64,000 nt of DNA from Aedes albopictus (GCF_035046485.1 NC_085138.1:340578263-340642262); one strand, 5' to 3'; counted from the first letter of the stretch, positions 10,703-23,882 are shown. Numbers and translations: made by a program. The notes: generated by a model from the letters alone, not told the origin.

Positions 10703-10867
10703 TCAGTTCGGCATCTTGGTGGGATCCTTGACACCAATGGCAGTTCGGTGCCTCTCGAGGTTAACTCTGTCTAACGGCTTTGTCATACGGTCCGCCTCCA
10801 TGCGCTCGGTTGGCATGTAGCGAAGTTCGATGACTCGTTGTTGATGTTGGTCCTTGGTGTAGGCGTA
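10703..10867 (-). pseudogene. copia RNase H, C-terminal end
   Basis: The minus-strand peptide YAYTKDQHQQRVIELRYMP is the end of a Ty1/copia RNase H, followed by DRMTKPLDR and a stop near the polypurine tract. It is separated from the preceding part (ending SKHIDTK at 11563) by a TA-flanked insertion. Before that insertion the frame ran straight through. Confidence 0.75.
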
Positions 10868-11560
10868 GGGGAACAAAGCCCAAAATGCCAAGATGGGGTA
10901 AAATGGCCCAACTCATAAAATCATTCCTGAATGGGACTTGATCATTGCTATAGATGAATGGTGTCAAGATATGTTTGCATCAAACATTCTTCTAGAAGCT
11001 AGGCCACCAAACCCACAAAAAATCCTTTGATTTCCCAATGAAAATTGGCAACTTCCGGTTTTTCGTGCTTGCAATTAAGGTTTTCTGCTGATTTTATCAC
11101 CAGCCAAGTGTTTCCAACGAGATTGAGGAACACATGGAGACGCATGGTTGTTGATGTCTAAGCTTTCCATGTTAGGGGTCATTCAATTATTACGATCTTA
11201 GTTTTGCTGGGAGGGGGGTAACACTCCATTTATTGAGTATACGAAAAAAGCGGGACAGAGGAGAGAAAAGGAGTCGGAAATGTCCGAAAACTGATGGACG
11301 TAATTTTTGAATGTTTTCATGAAGTGGCATCTTACCCCATGGCAGATGGTCGTTTTGCACCACTTCCGTTTTACGAATCAGTTTTTAAAATCGCTGAAAA
11401 TCGATGAAAATGCAATTATTTTGTGAATTTTTTTGCTGAAGTATCGAGCAAATATTGTCTAGTTGCTGTTACCACTTTGGAAGCCTAACAAATGAGGCTA
11501 ATTATCGATGAAAACGATGAAAGTTTGAAAAATGGCATTTTACCCCACTTCACTTGACCC
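10868..11560. mobile_element. 693-bp TA-type MITE in copia RNase H
   Basis: TA occurs on both sides (10866-10867 and 11561-11562), and removing the insert restores the copia reading frame. The ends are GGGGAACAAAGCCC... and ...CTTGACCC. Just inside them lie inverted copies of GGGGTAAAATGGC / GCCATTTTACCCC. It is non-coding. Confidence 0.75.
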
Positions 11561-11562
11561 TA

Positions 11563-12565
11563 CTTAGTATCGATGTGCTTTGAACGCCTTTCGAGGCACT
11601 CCGATTCCACGATCTTAATGCACGACTGGTTATCTTCCCAGATTACAATCGGACTGGGTTGGGATTGTTGCAAGTCGTTGAGCAGCTTCCGGTACCACAT
11701 CAGCTGCTGACAACCGTCCGCCAATACAACGAACTCTGCTTCCGTGTTCCCCAATCAACAAGACCACCGCCGAATTTTAGAAGTAACGTAGAGTGTGACT
11801 TCCTGTTGTCCTCATCACCGGCCCAGTCGGCGTCCACGTAGCACTCCATTTCACCGGTTCCGGGGCCCAGGTGCAAACGGTGATCTCTCGTAGTCTTGAG
11901 GTATCTCAGTACTCTTTTTGCCTCAGTTCAATCTCGGTTCGTCGGGTTGGCGACTTTCCTTCTCAGCAGTGAGACGGCCACGCAAATTTCCGGCCGAGTG
12001 TTCACCGCGATATAGAGCAAACTCCCTACCAAACTCCTATATGATGTGTTGGTAGGCAATTCACACTCCTCCTTTTGCTTGAGGTACGCGGGGTCCATTG
12101 GTACCTTTGAAGGTTTCGCTTCGTCGTGTCCGAATCGCCGTACCAGCCTGTCTATGTAGGTCGCTTGGTCGAGAGTGTAGTGATCTTCCGCCTTTTCGAC
12201 GCGTATTCCCAGGAACTGCTTGAGATCACCAAGGCAGGATAAGTGGTTCTGCAGTTGTCGACGAATCTCCTCAAATTCTTCCTCGCCGAGGAATCCTCGG
12301 AGTTGCACACGACAAGCATGTCGTCTACATATATGAGGATGTAGCTCTGCTTCCCTTTTCGGTTACGGATGTACAAGCATGTGTCGCTTTCCGCTTGCTC
12401 GAATCCCATGGACTTAAATACTCTATCGATCTTTTTATTCCAAGCTCGGGCGGACTGTTTGAGCCCGTAGATGCAGCGCTTGAGTCGGCACACCCTCCCG
12501 TCGTTTTGGTCGAAGCCAGGTGGTTGCTTCATATACGTGTCCTCTTCTAGGTCGGCGTATAGCAC
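11563..12565 (-). pseudogene. copia reverse transcriptase and RNase H (frameshifted)
   Basis: Minus-strand frames cover the second half of RT and the RNase H. YADLEEDTYMKQPPGF and the catalytic YVDD (near 12330) lie in 12152-12565. The next segment (11928-12308) has the LTYIDRLVRR-like connection and SYRSLVGSLLYI. The RNase H part (11563-11754) shows WEDNQSCIKI and RRSKHIDTK. At least two frameshifts separate these pieces. The catalytic residues of RT are still readable, but no continuous product is possible. Confidence 0.8.
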
Positions 12566-13945
12566 TTTTGATGTCCAGGTGCTTCACTGACATCTTCTGC
12601 TTGCTTGCTAACACGAGGATTGTCCGGAGTGTCGTCTGTCGGACTACGGGGGCAAAAACTTCGCCATAATCTTGACCGAATTTTCGCGAGAATCCCTGGG
12701 CGACTGATCTCGGCTTGTGCCGTACTACTCGTCCATGCTCGTCTTCTTTTTTCTTATAAGTCCATTTGCACCCTACCGGTTTACGTCCGGGTCGTAGGGG
12801 GACAAGCTCCCACGTGCCGGTTTTCTTGAAAGCTTCCATTTCCTCCTGCATCGCGGCCTGCCACATCGCCGCTTCGGGACCGTTCACTGCTTCGGAGAAG
12901 TTTCGAGGTTCGTTGATGGTGTGTTTCGTTACGCTGGTAACATCACAGAATCGTTGAGGTGGGACGCCTTTTGTTGGACGCGTGGACCACCTTGGTGCGT
13001 CCTGCTGGACGACATCTTTGCCGAGGAGCGGCTCTTCATCGCTGAATCCTCGAAATTCGCCGTCTGACTGTGTCACGTCCTCGACTGCTGAATCGTACTC
13101 TTCTGCTTCTTCAGCTTCGAAGTATGAATCGGGCGTAGCCCGATCGCTTCTGCGTTCAACATCGAAGAAAACTGGTTCACTCTCTTTATCGTTCTCGGCG
13201 ACGTCCATTTCCGCTTCGTTCTCGATGAACCTGGCGTCTCGACTGACGTAGACCTTTCGCGTAGCTCTGTCCAGAAACCGGTAGGCTTTATGCTCCGGGG
13301 AATATCCTACAAAAGTTAGCTTCTGTGCCGTGGCGTCCAGCTTCTTTCTCTTAACTTTCGGGATGTGGACCCAAGCACTACAGCCGAATATCCTCAGGTG
13401 GTCGACCTTTGGTTTCACTCCTGCCCAAAGTTCGTAGGGCGTGGCGTCGAGTGGTTTCGTCGGCAGGATGTTCTGGAGGTGAACTGCCGTGCTCAGCGCT
13501 TCTGCCCAATAGCGTTGCTCCATGCGAGCGTCGAACAGCATACACCGCACCATTTCGATGAGGGAGCGGTTCTTGCGCTCGGCGATACCGTTTTGCTGTG
13601 GGCTATAGCCGGTGGTGTACTGTACGGAGATGCCCTCTCGCTTGTATAATGATCGCAACTGCTTACTGCTATACTCGCCACCCTGATCGGATCGGATGGC
13701 TTTCGGCTTTCGACCGAAAAGTGTCTTGACGTGGGCGACGTACTCTCTATTTTCGTAGGGACTTCGGATTTTTCTTTTAGAAAGTAGACGACACAATAGC
13801 GGCTGTGGTCGTCGATCATGGTCATAAAGTACCTATAACCACTGACCGACACAGACCGCAGACGTCCGTGTGCACCAGGTCCATTGGTGCTTTCGACTTC
13901 GAGAGAGAGTGTGGAGCCTCGTAGCCGTGCGGTTAGGGTCACCAA
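12435..13945 (-). pseudogene. copia integrase and N-terminal reverse transcriptase
   Basis: A 453-codon minus-strand frame (12435-13796) holds most of the integrase core: RSDQGGEY and QQNGIAERKNRSLIEMVR, matching the second Asp and the Glu of the DDE triad. It also has the integrase C-terminal part and the start of RT (GCKWTYKKK, PRSVAQGF, VKHLDIKSA). The first catalytic segment (VHTDVCG, YFMTMIDDHSRYC) lies upstream at 13796-13918 in shifted frames. The zinc-binding HHCC region before it is missing and replaced by a SINE. This long frame shows that decay is moderate. Confidence 0.85.
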
Positions 13946-14105
13946 GCTTATAATCGCACCATGCTATGGGGTGAGGGTTCGATTCCCGTTTCGGGTGTTG
14001 AAACTTTTCGTGAGAATAGTTTCTTCCTCGTTTCCACTGGTGCATGCTCCGTTCGTCCGTTGTCTAGTTTTAAGTTTAAAAAAACAGTCTGTACAGACGA
14101 AAGCT
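13919..14105 (+). mobile_element. tRNA-derived SINE inserted in copia pol
   Basis: The head has an A-box-like GTAGCCGTGCGGTTAGGGT and a B box GGGTTCGATTCCCG, with an intact tRNA-like interval. It is followed by a TTTCGGG...CTTTTCGTGAG body similar to the SINE at 41711, and an A-rich end near 14075. It replaces the region where the copia integrase zinc finger is expected. Confidence 0.6.
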
Positions 14106-14344
14106 GAAGACGTTGTCCGTGTCTTTTTTTTAATCCTTGTTATGGTGACCGCCAGTAACCATCACGACGTCTTCGGGCTGTTTGATTTGGTATAGTCCGT
14201 TCTTCAGATGTGCAACGGCGATGGTGGCATCCCCACACACAAAGAATGCGGCAACCGGCCGCATCAAATACAACAGTGGCTTGCTTCTGAACTAAGCTGG
14301 TGTTCATTTCACGACGACGTCCTTGCTCATCGACTAAATGAACT
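14106..14344 (-). pseudogene. copia gag-pre-integrase region
   Basis: Minus-strand peptides TVVFDAAGCRIL and VAHLKNGLYQIKQ are typical of the segment between protease and integrase in Ty1/copia. A frameshift separates them. The recognisable copia sequence stops around 14344, where another insertion begins. Confidence 0.65.
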
Positions 14345-15055
14345 AAATCCTTTATCAAATGATTACTGGATTTACATGTTAGGCTCATTCCATTTATTTG
14401 GCTTGATTAGGATGCGTTCCGTGTGTAGACATTTCGAATGACAAATCCAACTGTCATTAGCGTGCGAAAGAGAAGAGAGAAAAGAGATTGTGAGCGAAGA
14501 GCCCTGACGCCGGTCAAGCGGTACACGGAAAAATATTATAACCCAAAGAATAAGTTTTAAAAACTCAAATTTGGGTAACCTGCATAAAGTTTTAACTCAA
14601 AGTTGGGTTCTTTACTCCCTCGCCCCACCGCAATGTTGTCGAAAACAAAGAGAGAAGCACCGACGCATCCGCTGCTCTTCCGTGGAAGAAGGCAAATTTG
14701 GGTTTTCTTGAGTTAACCCAAATTTGCGTCATTTGAGGCCTCCGTTGGGTAAAAATAACTTACCACTGGGTTAATTTTTTTGCCGCTCTCAAACGAGAAC
14801 TACTCACTCACCACTTTCGCTGTTTAACGCAAATTTGAGTAATTCCACGGAAGACCGGGATTGCGTCAAAATAACTTAAATTTGGATTGATTTGTAGTTC
14901 CGTGTAGATTCGGCACCCGACTATGCGATCGATGAAAGAATGAAAAGCGAGATTAGTTAATCGGACATAGCGGATAGCAACGGACGTGTTGCAATAACCA
15001 GTTAAAAATGTTTCACGTTTTCAACTGGTTACGACAGGTTACGACACATACAGGG
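14345..15055. mobile_element. unclassified insertion in copia, carrying a MITE
   Basis: Copia coding sequence stops near 14344 and resumes near 15056, so about 0.7 kb was added. On the minus strand it begins around TGTGTCGTAACCTGTCG, which could be a solo LTR start, but the matching end and TSD are not clear. It contains the 381-bp MITE at 14524-14904. Confidence 0.45.
14524..14904. mobile_element. 381-bp TA-type MITE (CACGGAA ends)
   Basis: TA at 14522-14523 and 14905-14906 flanks CACGGAA... and ...TTCCGTG. Inner sequence has recurring AACCCAAATTTG / CAAATTTGGGTT motifs in both orientations. Non-coding. Confidence 0.6.
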
Positions 15056-15112
15056 TCCTTCACCGCGAACATCGGCTTGTTTACCGTCCGCCAGATTAAC
15101 AAATTTGATGTC
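15056..15112 (-). pseudogene. copia protease, second half
   Basis: The minus-strand peptide DIKFVNLADGKQADVRGEG is a typical post-active-site protease stretch of copia elements. It continues directly, in frame, from the first half at 29922-29992 once the 15113-29921 insertion and one ATGTC copy are removed. Confidence 0.8.
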
Positions 15113-15136
15113 TGTAGTAATGTGAGCATTACTACA
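15113..15136. repeat. perfect 10-bp hairpin at the block edge
   Basis: TGTAGTAATG and CATTACTACA are perfect inverted copies separated by TGAG. The hairpin lies between the ATGTC duplication and the first LTR sequence. It may be a remnant of an LTR start joined to an LTR end. Confidence 0.6.
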
Positions 15137-15174
15137 TGTAGTGTTCCTCCTTTTTTTTTAAAACAAAATATCCA
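15137..15174. repeat. 38-bp partial duplication of the LTR end
   Basis: The first 38 bases of the LTR sequence (TGTAGTGTTCCTCC followed by a T-run and AAAACAAAATATC) occur twice in tandem, at 15137 and 15175. Confidence 0.8.
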
Positions 15175-15786
15175 TGTAGTGTTCCTCCTTTTTTTTTAAA
15201 ACAAAATATCCCTATTCTTCTCCCATGATATATTCTCTACGAAATCAACACCTCACAAACTTACCCGTCAGCTACAACACCCTTTTTAATCCAGGCTGCT
15301 GCACAACAATCACAAATCTTACCTTTCCCCTGCAAAACTTTTCTGTTAAAACAATTAAAAAAACCAAACCATTCACAGTTTTCACATTCTTCCATTTTCT
15401 TTTATTCACAAATGTATTTTTTATTTTTTCAATCAACACACTTCTTTGGTCACATCCCGTCCGTTTCACACGCTTCCATCCGTCCGCTTCAAGATTCGTT
15501 CACAAACTGCCGGTCCGCTGTGCTTGCCGTTCTGTTTCGCGTCCATCTGCTCATTCATTCGCTTGTCGTCCATCCTCTTTCTCTTTCTACGCATCGAGCC
15601 GTCATCACAGCGCTGATGGGTTTTTCGAACACGCCGCGCTATCGTGTGCTCCGAAATCCAATGCCCGTGTTCGAAAGATCAATAGAGCTGTGCAACCTTC
15701 TTCGCAGGTACACTCAAATAAATAAGAGTGCGTAAACTACAAACATTTGAATAAAACATTATCATCATCCAGTTCATATCACTACA
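15175..15786 (-). repeat. LTR (3') of a non-coding Ty3/gypsy-like element
   Basis: On the minus strand it runs TGTAGTGATATG...AACACTACA, about 612 bp with matching TGTAGTG/CACTACA ends. 15175-15497 is repeated almost exactly at 23898-24220, where the other LTR lies. A polypurine tract adjoins its upstream side. The long plus-strand ORF across 15225-15725 is an accident of LTR composition. Confidence 0.75.
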
Positions 15787-15801
15787 ATCGCCTCCTTCTC
15801 C
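15787..15801 (-). promoter_or_regulatory. polypurine tract of the non-coding LTR element
   Basis: The minus-strand sequence GGAGAAGGAGGCGAT stands directly before the LTR start TGTAGTG, the expected place for the second-strand primer. Confidence 0.6.
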
Positions 15802-18800
15802 ATCTTACATTTTTCGAACTAAATTGAAAGACAGATTTTTGTTTTCTTTTATACAATTAAACAAAATATACCAACGATAATTGTTTTGAACATGGTCTTG
15901 AATGCAAGGAACAATAATGAGACAAATATCAATATACTGAGTATTCTAGTTGGTTTTACTGATCTTAATCTGTTTAGTTTAAAATTTGATCCTTACTAAT
16001 CTGAATGTCGTCTTAATAAAATTATTCAAATATTATCGAGCTCATTGGACACAATGAAACGCAGCGCAGAATTAATACAAATAGTCAAGAAGGTCAACAG
16101 ATACTTGTTTTGGCTACACTCGCGATTAACTGCGAACCTCGTTAGGTAGAGAGAAAGACCTCAAGTGATTAAGTTTGAACCATTTGAACCTTTTGAATGA
16201 GCTGCTTCATGCTAGTAGACGATTTAGTTGCATGCATTTTCTATAGAGTTAAGATATGCAAAGTTTTAGCTGATAAACATATTAGAAGAATTTTATGTCA
16301 TCTGAACGCATGAAAAGCCCCTAAAGACTCAATGGCGATTTTAAGCATGCCCATGGTAGCGCAACCGCTCAACACCTTTATATAAGTTTAATTTAAACAA
16401 ATCCCTCAATATCACATACAATGAATCCAATTTGTTTAAGAATCAACTAATTACATTGTCAATTATTTAAAATCAGTTTCAATTTGTAAAATGCATTTTA
16501 TCGTAAAATGTGATTAAAAACCCGTTCTCGTTATCATCATAGTTATTACCTAACTGCGACAGACACTTCTTTTACAGCTTTGTACTTCACGAGCACATTC
16601 ACAAATATTAACTAGAAGGTTTTTATGACAAATGGTTATTCCATTCTGAATAGTGTAGAAATTTTACGTTGACAATCTTAACATGGCCCTTAATTATTTA
16701 TTTATTAATAGACAACTTCAAATCTTATTTATAAAGTAGTTTTTTATCTACATACAACTCCAATAAATATATACACATATAATAAATGTATTGTTTTCTA
16801 GTTTGAGTAAGACACATTCCACGCATTCCTGCATCGAGATTTTTAGACTTCATTAAACGATATTTCCATTCTCATACTGATTTTTATTTTTATTTTTTTG
16901 TTTGTATTTATGTGTATTTTAACTTATGCTAATTCTACACTACTGATTTTTATTGTTTTTACACCAAAATAGAGATAATTACTTATTTTCTAATAAAGCT
17001 TGAAACTTTGAAAACCATTTCAAGAAAGAAGAAAATTTCTTGGCGTTAAGTCAAAATTTGTCATTTTCTTTCGATGTTGTCCCGTTCCGCTCTGTTTCTT
17101 AATATTTTTTAAGTTAAATACCTAAATTCCAATTAGAAAGCATAATTTGAATATTCTATTCAAGTCTGGTCATTTGATGCACTGCTTGGTATGTGTTTAA
17201 CAACATAACATTTGGAAGCAAAGGTTTGATTCTCGCGCCAACCGTAACACGTGGAATGCGTCATATTTTTTTTTTTTTTTTTTGTCTCAACATGAATAAA
17301 ATATTTACATATTTTTCTATTAAACTCATAAATTTACCGAAAGATTGGATGCTATTTTTTTGTATCTCATAATTGTTTACGTTTTTGTTTATTCAAAGAA
17401 AAGGTTTTGTTCTTATTTATTTTTAATCAACTTAGTTTATCTTCAAATTAAATATGTAAGAAACAAAACACATCAGAATCTAAATTGCCTCCAAATTAAA
17501 TGACGTTTAAACTGAGTCTCAATCGAAATCTTTTCTGTATCGTACATCAATTTTCTGGCAAATACAGAAGCATATGCTTAAAAATGATACTTAACCGTTA
17601 AGCACGTATTTTGACAGTATGATTTGTATTATTGCTTATTCGTATATACGTATACTAAAATATTCAAGCACACTAAGCACTAAGCACGGTAATATCAAGA
17701 AATATTCAATAATATAATGAGAAAACTATCTTTGAGAGATGCTTCTTCGTTTAATCATCTGCATAAAAACCACATTAAAAAAATAACCACATTGTATCCG
17801 GAAATTCGACCAAAACCTACTTTTTCATTGTTCCATTCATACAAAGTGTTAGGCGATTTTGATCAAATTAATTGCTTATCTCCTATTTTTAATTGTACGA
17901 TATTTATACATTCCTTATACATGCCTTATTCATACATTTCTTCATACAGTTACTTCTTATTTCAACATGTGCAACACTATAAAAATGCTCGATTTTTTTC
18001 CAGACGCTGTATTCTTAAAAAATGTGCACGCATTTCAGTTAATTCTACACAACTTAATATTAATCCATCTTTTCTTGCCATAGTTGACATTCAAATTGAC
18101 AATATGTATAATAGTATGCATTTTGTAAATCCGTACCTTAAAAAATGATAAAATCATAACCCGTAATTCAAGTATTATTATTATTCTCCTTACTGATCCT
18201 TATAATTTTTAGCATGCATTTAATGGTTTTATGAGATTTCAAACATTTTTTTTATTCTTCAAAAATCAGACCTACCTGCATTTAACTTTGTTTACAGACA
18301 TTTTTTTTTACGTATAAGAAAGCTTTCAAAGCGAAAAGGGATACAAACACGCATTCTGTTTAACTATTGAAATGTTAACCTGTTCCAGTCACAAAGATAT
18401 TGAGCACATTTCGGCATCAAAACCACAAAATATCTCGTCTTAAAAAATCGCTAGTTTTACAAAAGTTATTTATTGATCATCTCTTTTTTTATATATGATT
18501 TGATTTTTTTTAATGTGAGTCACAGTTTCGATGTTTTATCCTCATAAGATGACGGCAATAAGTATTAATTTCAGATTTTTTTTTTCTATATTTCCTGATT
18601 AATTTGTTTTAACACTCGTGAAGCCGCAATAATTAAGCTCAATAATGACTTTATGGCCAGAATTTTCAGTGCTATTCTAGCATCAACACAGTCAAGTTTC
18701 AAGAACTTTCTCTGTCAATTTACTTGGCCTTACTTAAGAGAATGTCAATCAATACTATATTCTTATGACTTCCCGGCTTCCTGGCTGCATTCATAAAATA

Positions 18801-20397
18801 CAAAATAAATAATCGCCAACAAATCAGTCCATCTCACCCAACTCACTATAACATACAACAGCAGTTATTTATATAAAGATTCATTTTGAAAGTGAATAAT
18901 TATTCATTTAATATCGAAACAAAAATACAGATATTTTTGTTCACTTCATTGCTTTTTCAAAGATAACTATCTTTTGTTTTATCTCTCTAACAAAGAAAAA
19001 CATCTTCTTTTTTAACAGACTACCTATTGTACAGCTGAAGCTTTTCATAAATGATAACAGAATAGATGCTTCAACGGTGAAAGCTGTCACACTCTAAAAG
19101 GTATAACTTTCTCTGTGATAAAATAACAAAATCAACCTAAATTTCCTCTGTATCGTTCGGTTTACAATGAATCTACAACAGATAATACATAACCGTTCTC
19201 TACTAAGATTTCATATAAAATCTAATAGTCAGATGATAAATATGTGCAACGGGATATATTTCAAAAGCGTTATTTGAATTTCTTTACAATGCATTTATTT
19301 TCTAAGAATAAAGTTTGATTGCATAAATTTGTGGGTGTGTGTGTGTTTACATAGGAATTAGAGTTTTCTTAGTGTATCTACCATCATATCTACCGAGCAT
19401 GAAAATCAAAAAAAAAAAAAAAATAAAATAAGCTGACAACATCTTCGTAATTCTCAATATGAAATGTGTTCACTTAAGAGACAAAATAACTGATCTTAAC
19501 AACTTCCTCAGGGACTGATCAGCTTCACCCTATTCATCTCACGCAAGATCATAAAATCATCGACTAATCCCTCTGTTTCATAACTATTACGATCCAACCT
19601 AAATCTACAATAACTAATAATGGGCCATGTTAAGCTCCAAAATTATCTATCAAGCATCAAAATACAAAAAAAAAACCCTCGATATATCCCTATGTTTCTC
19701 TCAATTGCGTTGTTAAACGAATAAAATATTGCCAACCTTTATGGTTTAACCAAAAAAGCAGATTCTGTTAGTAAAACACGATTTTTCTTATTGCACTCCA
19801 AAACCTTTGTTTTGATAGTCAAATAAAAAACAGTTTTAATTTCTGTAGATAGAATGACAGTTCAACCGATAGAATGACAGCTCGCCACGAGCAAGAAAAA
19901 ATCCCCATACAAACTTTAAGCACATTTCAAAAATACTTCCCGGGCACCAAGAGCCATGAAATTTAGAATTTCGATTGATTTATTTTAGTGGAAATTCAGA
20001 TTATGCGATAATCTGTATATCATTAAACAACCCGATTTACATGTTCACTACCAGGATACTACTATAACTTTTTTTTTAACGTTTGAAGCCTACCTGACAC
20101 CTAAAACTAAAAAACGCTGTTTCTCGTAACTTCCATCTTTCAAGCGTTAAAACAATACAAATATCATCATCAACAAATTTTTCTCTTAAAAAATCATATA
20201 CAGATTTCATTTTATATCGCATATCTTCCCAGACTGCAAAACATTCATCTCGATAATTTGATATCGAAAACTAATAAAAAAATTCTCATGATCACCTAAT
20301 TTACCTATTCCATAAAGCCGACAGATAATTCCAAACGTCGTCCTTGAGTATGCCGCAATATCCTAACGAGTTTCCAAAACACCATCGTTTCTCTTAA

Positions 20398-20619
20398 GGA
20401 GAAACATCAGAGAGTACAAATATGGCTGCCACAATGGCCAACTTAAACCCCTACTCACGTTTTTAAGAGCACCAATCTTGAAAATTCGTAAACTCGATTT
20501 GGAAAAGCTGCCTCTTTTTGAAAGTGAGCAAAGCCAGGATAAACAAATGCTTCGTTCGTCAGATTTGTGCCTCTAAAGTTTGAATGCAACATTGCTATGG
20601 GATTCCTTGATGTTTCACC
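20398..20619. mobile_element. 222-bp MITE with TTAA flanks
   Basis: TTAA at 20394-20397 and 20620-20623 bounds inverted ends GGAGAAACATCA... and ...TGATGTTTCACC. Internal ATGGCTGCCACAATGGCC and ACTCACG match the copy at 38124-38367 (ATGGCCGCCACAATGGCC), so the two form one family. Confidence 0.7.
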
Positions 20620-21689
20620 TTAATATAAGAGCATGGTGCCACTAAATATCATATGCTCCCAAATCCTATAAAATATAATCCTTTCCTATATCCTCGAAAA
20701 TAAAGCCACTACGGCATCAATTTACTTCGTTTTGTTTATCATTAGTGCTTACTTCTACCAAAAGAATACCATATCAAAATCAAGGGAAGCGACGTTCCAA
20801 CCCTTGAAATAGAGCTCCAATATATGAAATAGAGAACACCTTGCTAAACATATGGAACAGTTACCCTGCATGTTTGTTTTACTAGCATTCACAGGAACTG
20901 ATCTCAGCACAGTAGCAATTAGTATAGCTTGTCAGGTTTCCGCTGCGTGAATCAAGTTTCAGTATAAGAAAATATTCAACAAAGTAACCTTCCGTACCTC
21001 ACAATTTGAACGATTCACCTAAAAGAAACCACCAACTCATCTTAGTAGTTATGTTTTTTTTACCCTTTTAACGAGATATTAAACGGGATACTAATTCATA
21101 AAGCTTAAATATAGAATCAACCATAAAACCACAAGACCATCAAAAAATCATTCTCAATTTAAAGCTTACCTTCTCAACTTCTCAACTAACGATCATTGTA
21201 ATGCATTAATTGCAGAAGTTTGCCAGACTTCACAATTGTGCATTAAACGTCAAAATGAGATAACTAGGAACTACATCCTCCGTAGGTCATGAAATTTTGT
21301 TTAAAACCCTGCAATACACCGAAATTCGGTAATATTGAAACAAGAATCACTTCAGATTCCGCATTTAGATTTTTTTTTACCACTTTACATTATTAACTTT
21401 TTTAAACATATTGATGTTTTTTTATATTAATATATTTTCAAATATTTAACATCGCTTACGGATTCCAATCCTAAAACAAAATTATTTTGAGTCATACTCG
21501 TTCTTTTGCCTTTCATTTTTTTTCACTGAGACGTCTTAGACACGCTAAGGGACCAAAGCACTTCATTTTTTTTCACATATGAAGCCACCAGTAAAATTCC
21601 TATCCTTTTACTCCATTTTATTTCACTTCTTCGAACTCTCACAGAATCATCAGTTAACTCGTTCCCCCTATTCTTTAACTTTATTTATG

Positions 21690-22330
21690 TGAGATCTGTC
21701 TCATATTAATACACTACACATAAAACTCGTGCACTTACTCTACTCTGTTATTTTTTTTTTTTTTTTTACTTCTGTAAGACCTAACTCTTAAGAAGACGCT
21801 ATTCGATGAGAACCTTGCCCTATTTTAATTCTCTTTCATCTCTGAGACCTAACTCATTAGGACACGCTGCACAGATGCTCTGGCATTTCACTTACTCCAA
21901 TTTTACTTATGTTAGAAATCAATTCACTCACTCCCCTTCGTGTTCCTTCTGTGAGACCTAACTCTGAAGGAGATGCTACACAGATTTATCGATATGAGAC
22001 TCACTCTATTTTGATCCTTTGTTTCACTTTTTTTCTGTGAGACCTAACTCTCAAGGAGACGCTACACAGATCCATCGATAAGACGTTTTTTTTTAGTAAC
22101 TTTTATTTCTGTGAGACCTAACTCATAAGGAGACGCTACACAGATTTGTCGATATGAGACTTACTCTATTTTGATTCTTTGTTTCACTTTTTTTTTTCTG
22201 TGAGACCTAACTCTCAAGGAGACGCTACACAGATCCATCGATACGTTTCTTTTTTTTTAGTAACTTTTATTTCAGTGAGACCTAACTCATAAGGAGACGC
22301 TACACAGATATCACTGGAAGTTTCACTTGC
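21690..22330 (-). repeat. array of a 38-bp hairpin motif
   Basis: Five well-conserved and at least two decayed units of CTGTGAGACCTAACTC-N-AAGGAGACGCTACACAG recur about every 60-110 bp with unrelated T-rich spacers. Each unit ends in inverted CTGTG/CACAG. The same motif occurs inverted at 24305-25075. Sense relative to the LTR element is the minus strand. Confidence 0.75.
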
Positions 22331-22736
22331 ATCTGTTTTCTTTTATTTGTGCTGTTTTACTCTTCTTCTCATACAAACGCTACATGAAATCAGTGGTAGA
22401 ATTTTCTGAACTACTTTGTATTCATGTCCATTTTTTTCTCTGTTAGATACACCACGTTTCTGGTTAAAAACTTACCATCTGTTTTTGTCTGTTCTATTTT
22501 TTTTCATTGATAGGAACAATAAAATACTGACCACAACAAGATATGCTTATGTATTCAATTTTTCATTTCAGTCCTTTCTTAACCTATTTCTCCCAAATTT
22601 AAATAAAAAAACATAAAACGCCATAAAATCAAGCCATATTATCATAGGTCGATATAATCATTGAAAATTCAAAACAAAACCAATCCAAACGTCTTTGAAT
22701 CCATCCTATTCAATACAAACATCACAGTACCACATG

Positions 22737-22874
22737 CAAACAGACGTCTCACTCTATTTACTTCCCATCGTATCACCTTTCAACGATAAGTTCCAACACT
22801 AGTTTGCAAATCGCTCGCTCAAGACCCTTGCGTCGTTTTTGATTTTGCTCACTATCTGCGTCTGTTTGTCTGTG
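22737..22874. mobile_element. MITE related to the one at 1-263
   Basis: The left CAAACAGACG and right CGTCTGTTTGTCTGTG are inverted, and match the termini at 1-263. About 138 bp, non-coding. Confidence 0.5.
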
Positions 22875-23882
22875 CCACTACACATATTAAATCTTTCTCT
22901 AAAATAAATTCGCAAATCAGAATCTCCTTTCAAAATTTAAACAATAAATCCCATATTCCATTTAAGACATTCAAACTCAATTCTAGTCCGATTCAAAATA
23001 TTCACACTTCAATTATTCTTGTAATTCATTCCAGTCGCACTCAGTCACCACAAATACATGCAAAAATATTTCGTCTAACAAATACTCACATTCATTACAC
23101 TAGTTTACAGCATTTTTGAACTCGGTAAGCTGATGATCATTTTTGGTGTAGAATCATGCCCTGAGTTCGAAAACGTGAAGGAAAAAAATTACAGTAGAGC
23201 GGAAAATTTTTCGACTTTCCATACAAGGTTGATGATTTGAAATCGATTTTTGTTCTATTTTTAAGCAACGTCGCTCACTTCACACACCTCATTCTCCGTA
23301 ATCAATGCTCCGATTGAGCTGAATTTTTTTACTGTAACTCGCCTACATATGATATGTCAAATAAACGTCGAGAAAGAATTTTTAAGTTGGTTTTTTCTTA
23401 TTGAAAAAAATACATTTCTTCAAAAGAATTAGGGAATTTTGCTAAAATTTAAGAAGATCGTCCCTAAAACTCGCCAATATCTTGAATTTCATCAATCTGA
23501 CGCAAAACCTGTATTCAGATGATCGAATGGTATTGTATTCAGCTTTTAATTTATGGAAAAAGATTTAAAATTGGATGAACAAAACGCAATATATTTGAAT
23601 TTTAGTAAATTACATATTTTGAAAAGTTGCAAAACTCGATATTGAGCTAAATCTCAAAAACTGTTCTACTTTAAATTTTTTGAAGGTCGGTTTCGAAATC
23701 AGCACTAAATTGTGCTTCAAAAATTTTGGTCGTTGACAGAAGTTCACGACTTTCGTTTTATTTTGTAAACTTGTGTTATCAAACGCTACCAAAAACCACC
23801 TGTCAACACAGGTCTGGGTCAGTAATTTACTTGTTAACGAACCAAACTCCAACCCTTATGATATCCCCATTTCCGATCGACA

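Larger units (their letters stand above)
15802..23882 (-). mobile_element. non-coding internal region of the LTR element (LARD-like)
   Basis: About 8.1 kb between polypurine tract and PBS with no gag, protease, RT or integrase frame on either strand. The longest ORFs are AT-rich noise. The plus strand is poor in G relative to C over most of the stretch. It carries an array of a 38-bp motif (21690-22330), a TTAA-MITE (20398-20619), a second MITE (22737-22874) and T- or A-rich simple repeats. Size and signals fit a large retrotransposon derivative that depends on proteins supplied elsewhere. Confidence 0.65.

Noticed and set aside
15225..15725. 166-aa protein on the plus strand, repeated at 23948
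   Set aside because: Lies in an LTR of a minus-strand element; the shared part ends exactly where LTR identity ends.
17717..18148. 143-aa ORF
   Set aside because: AT-rich, in the non-coding interior of the LTR element, no domain, signal or splice support.
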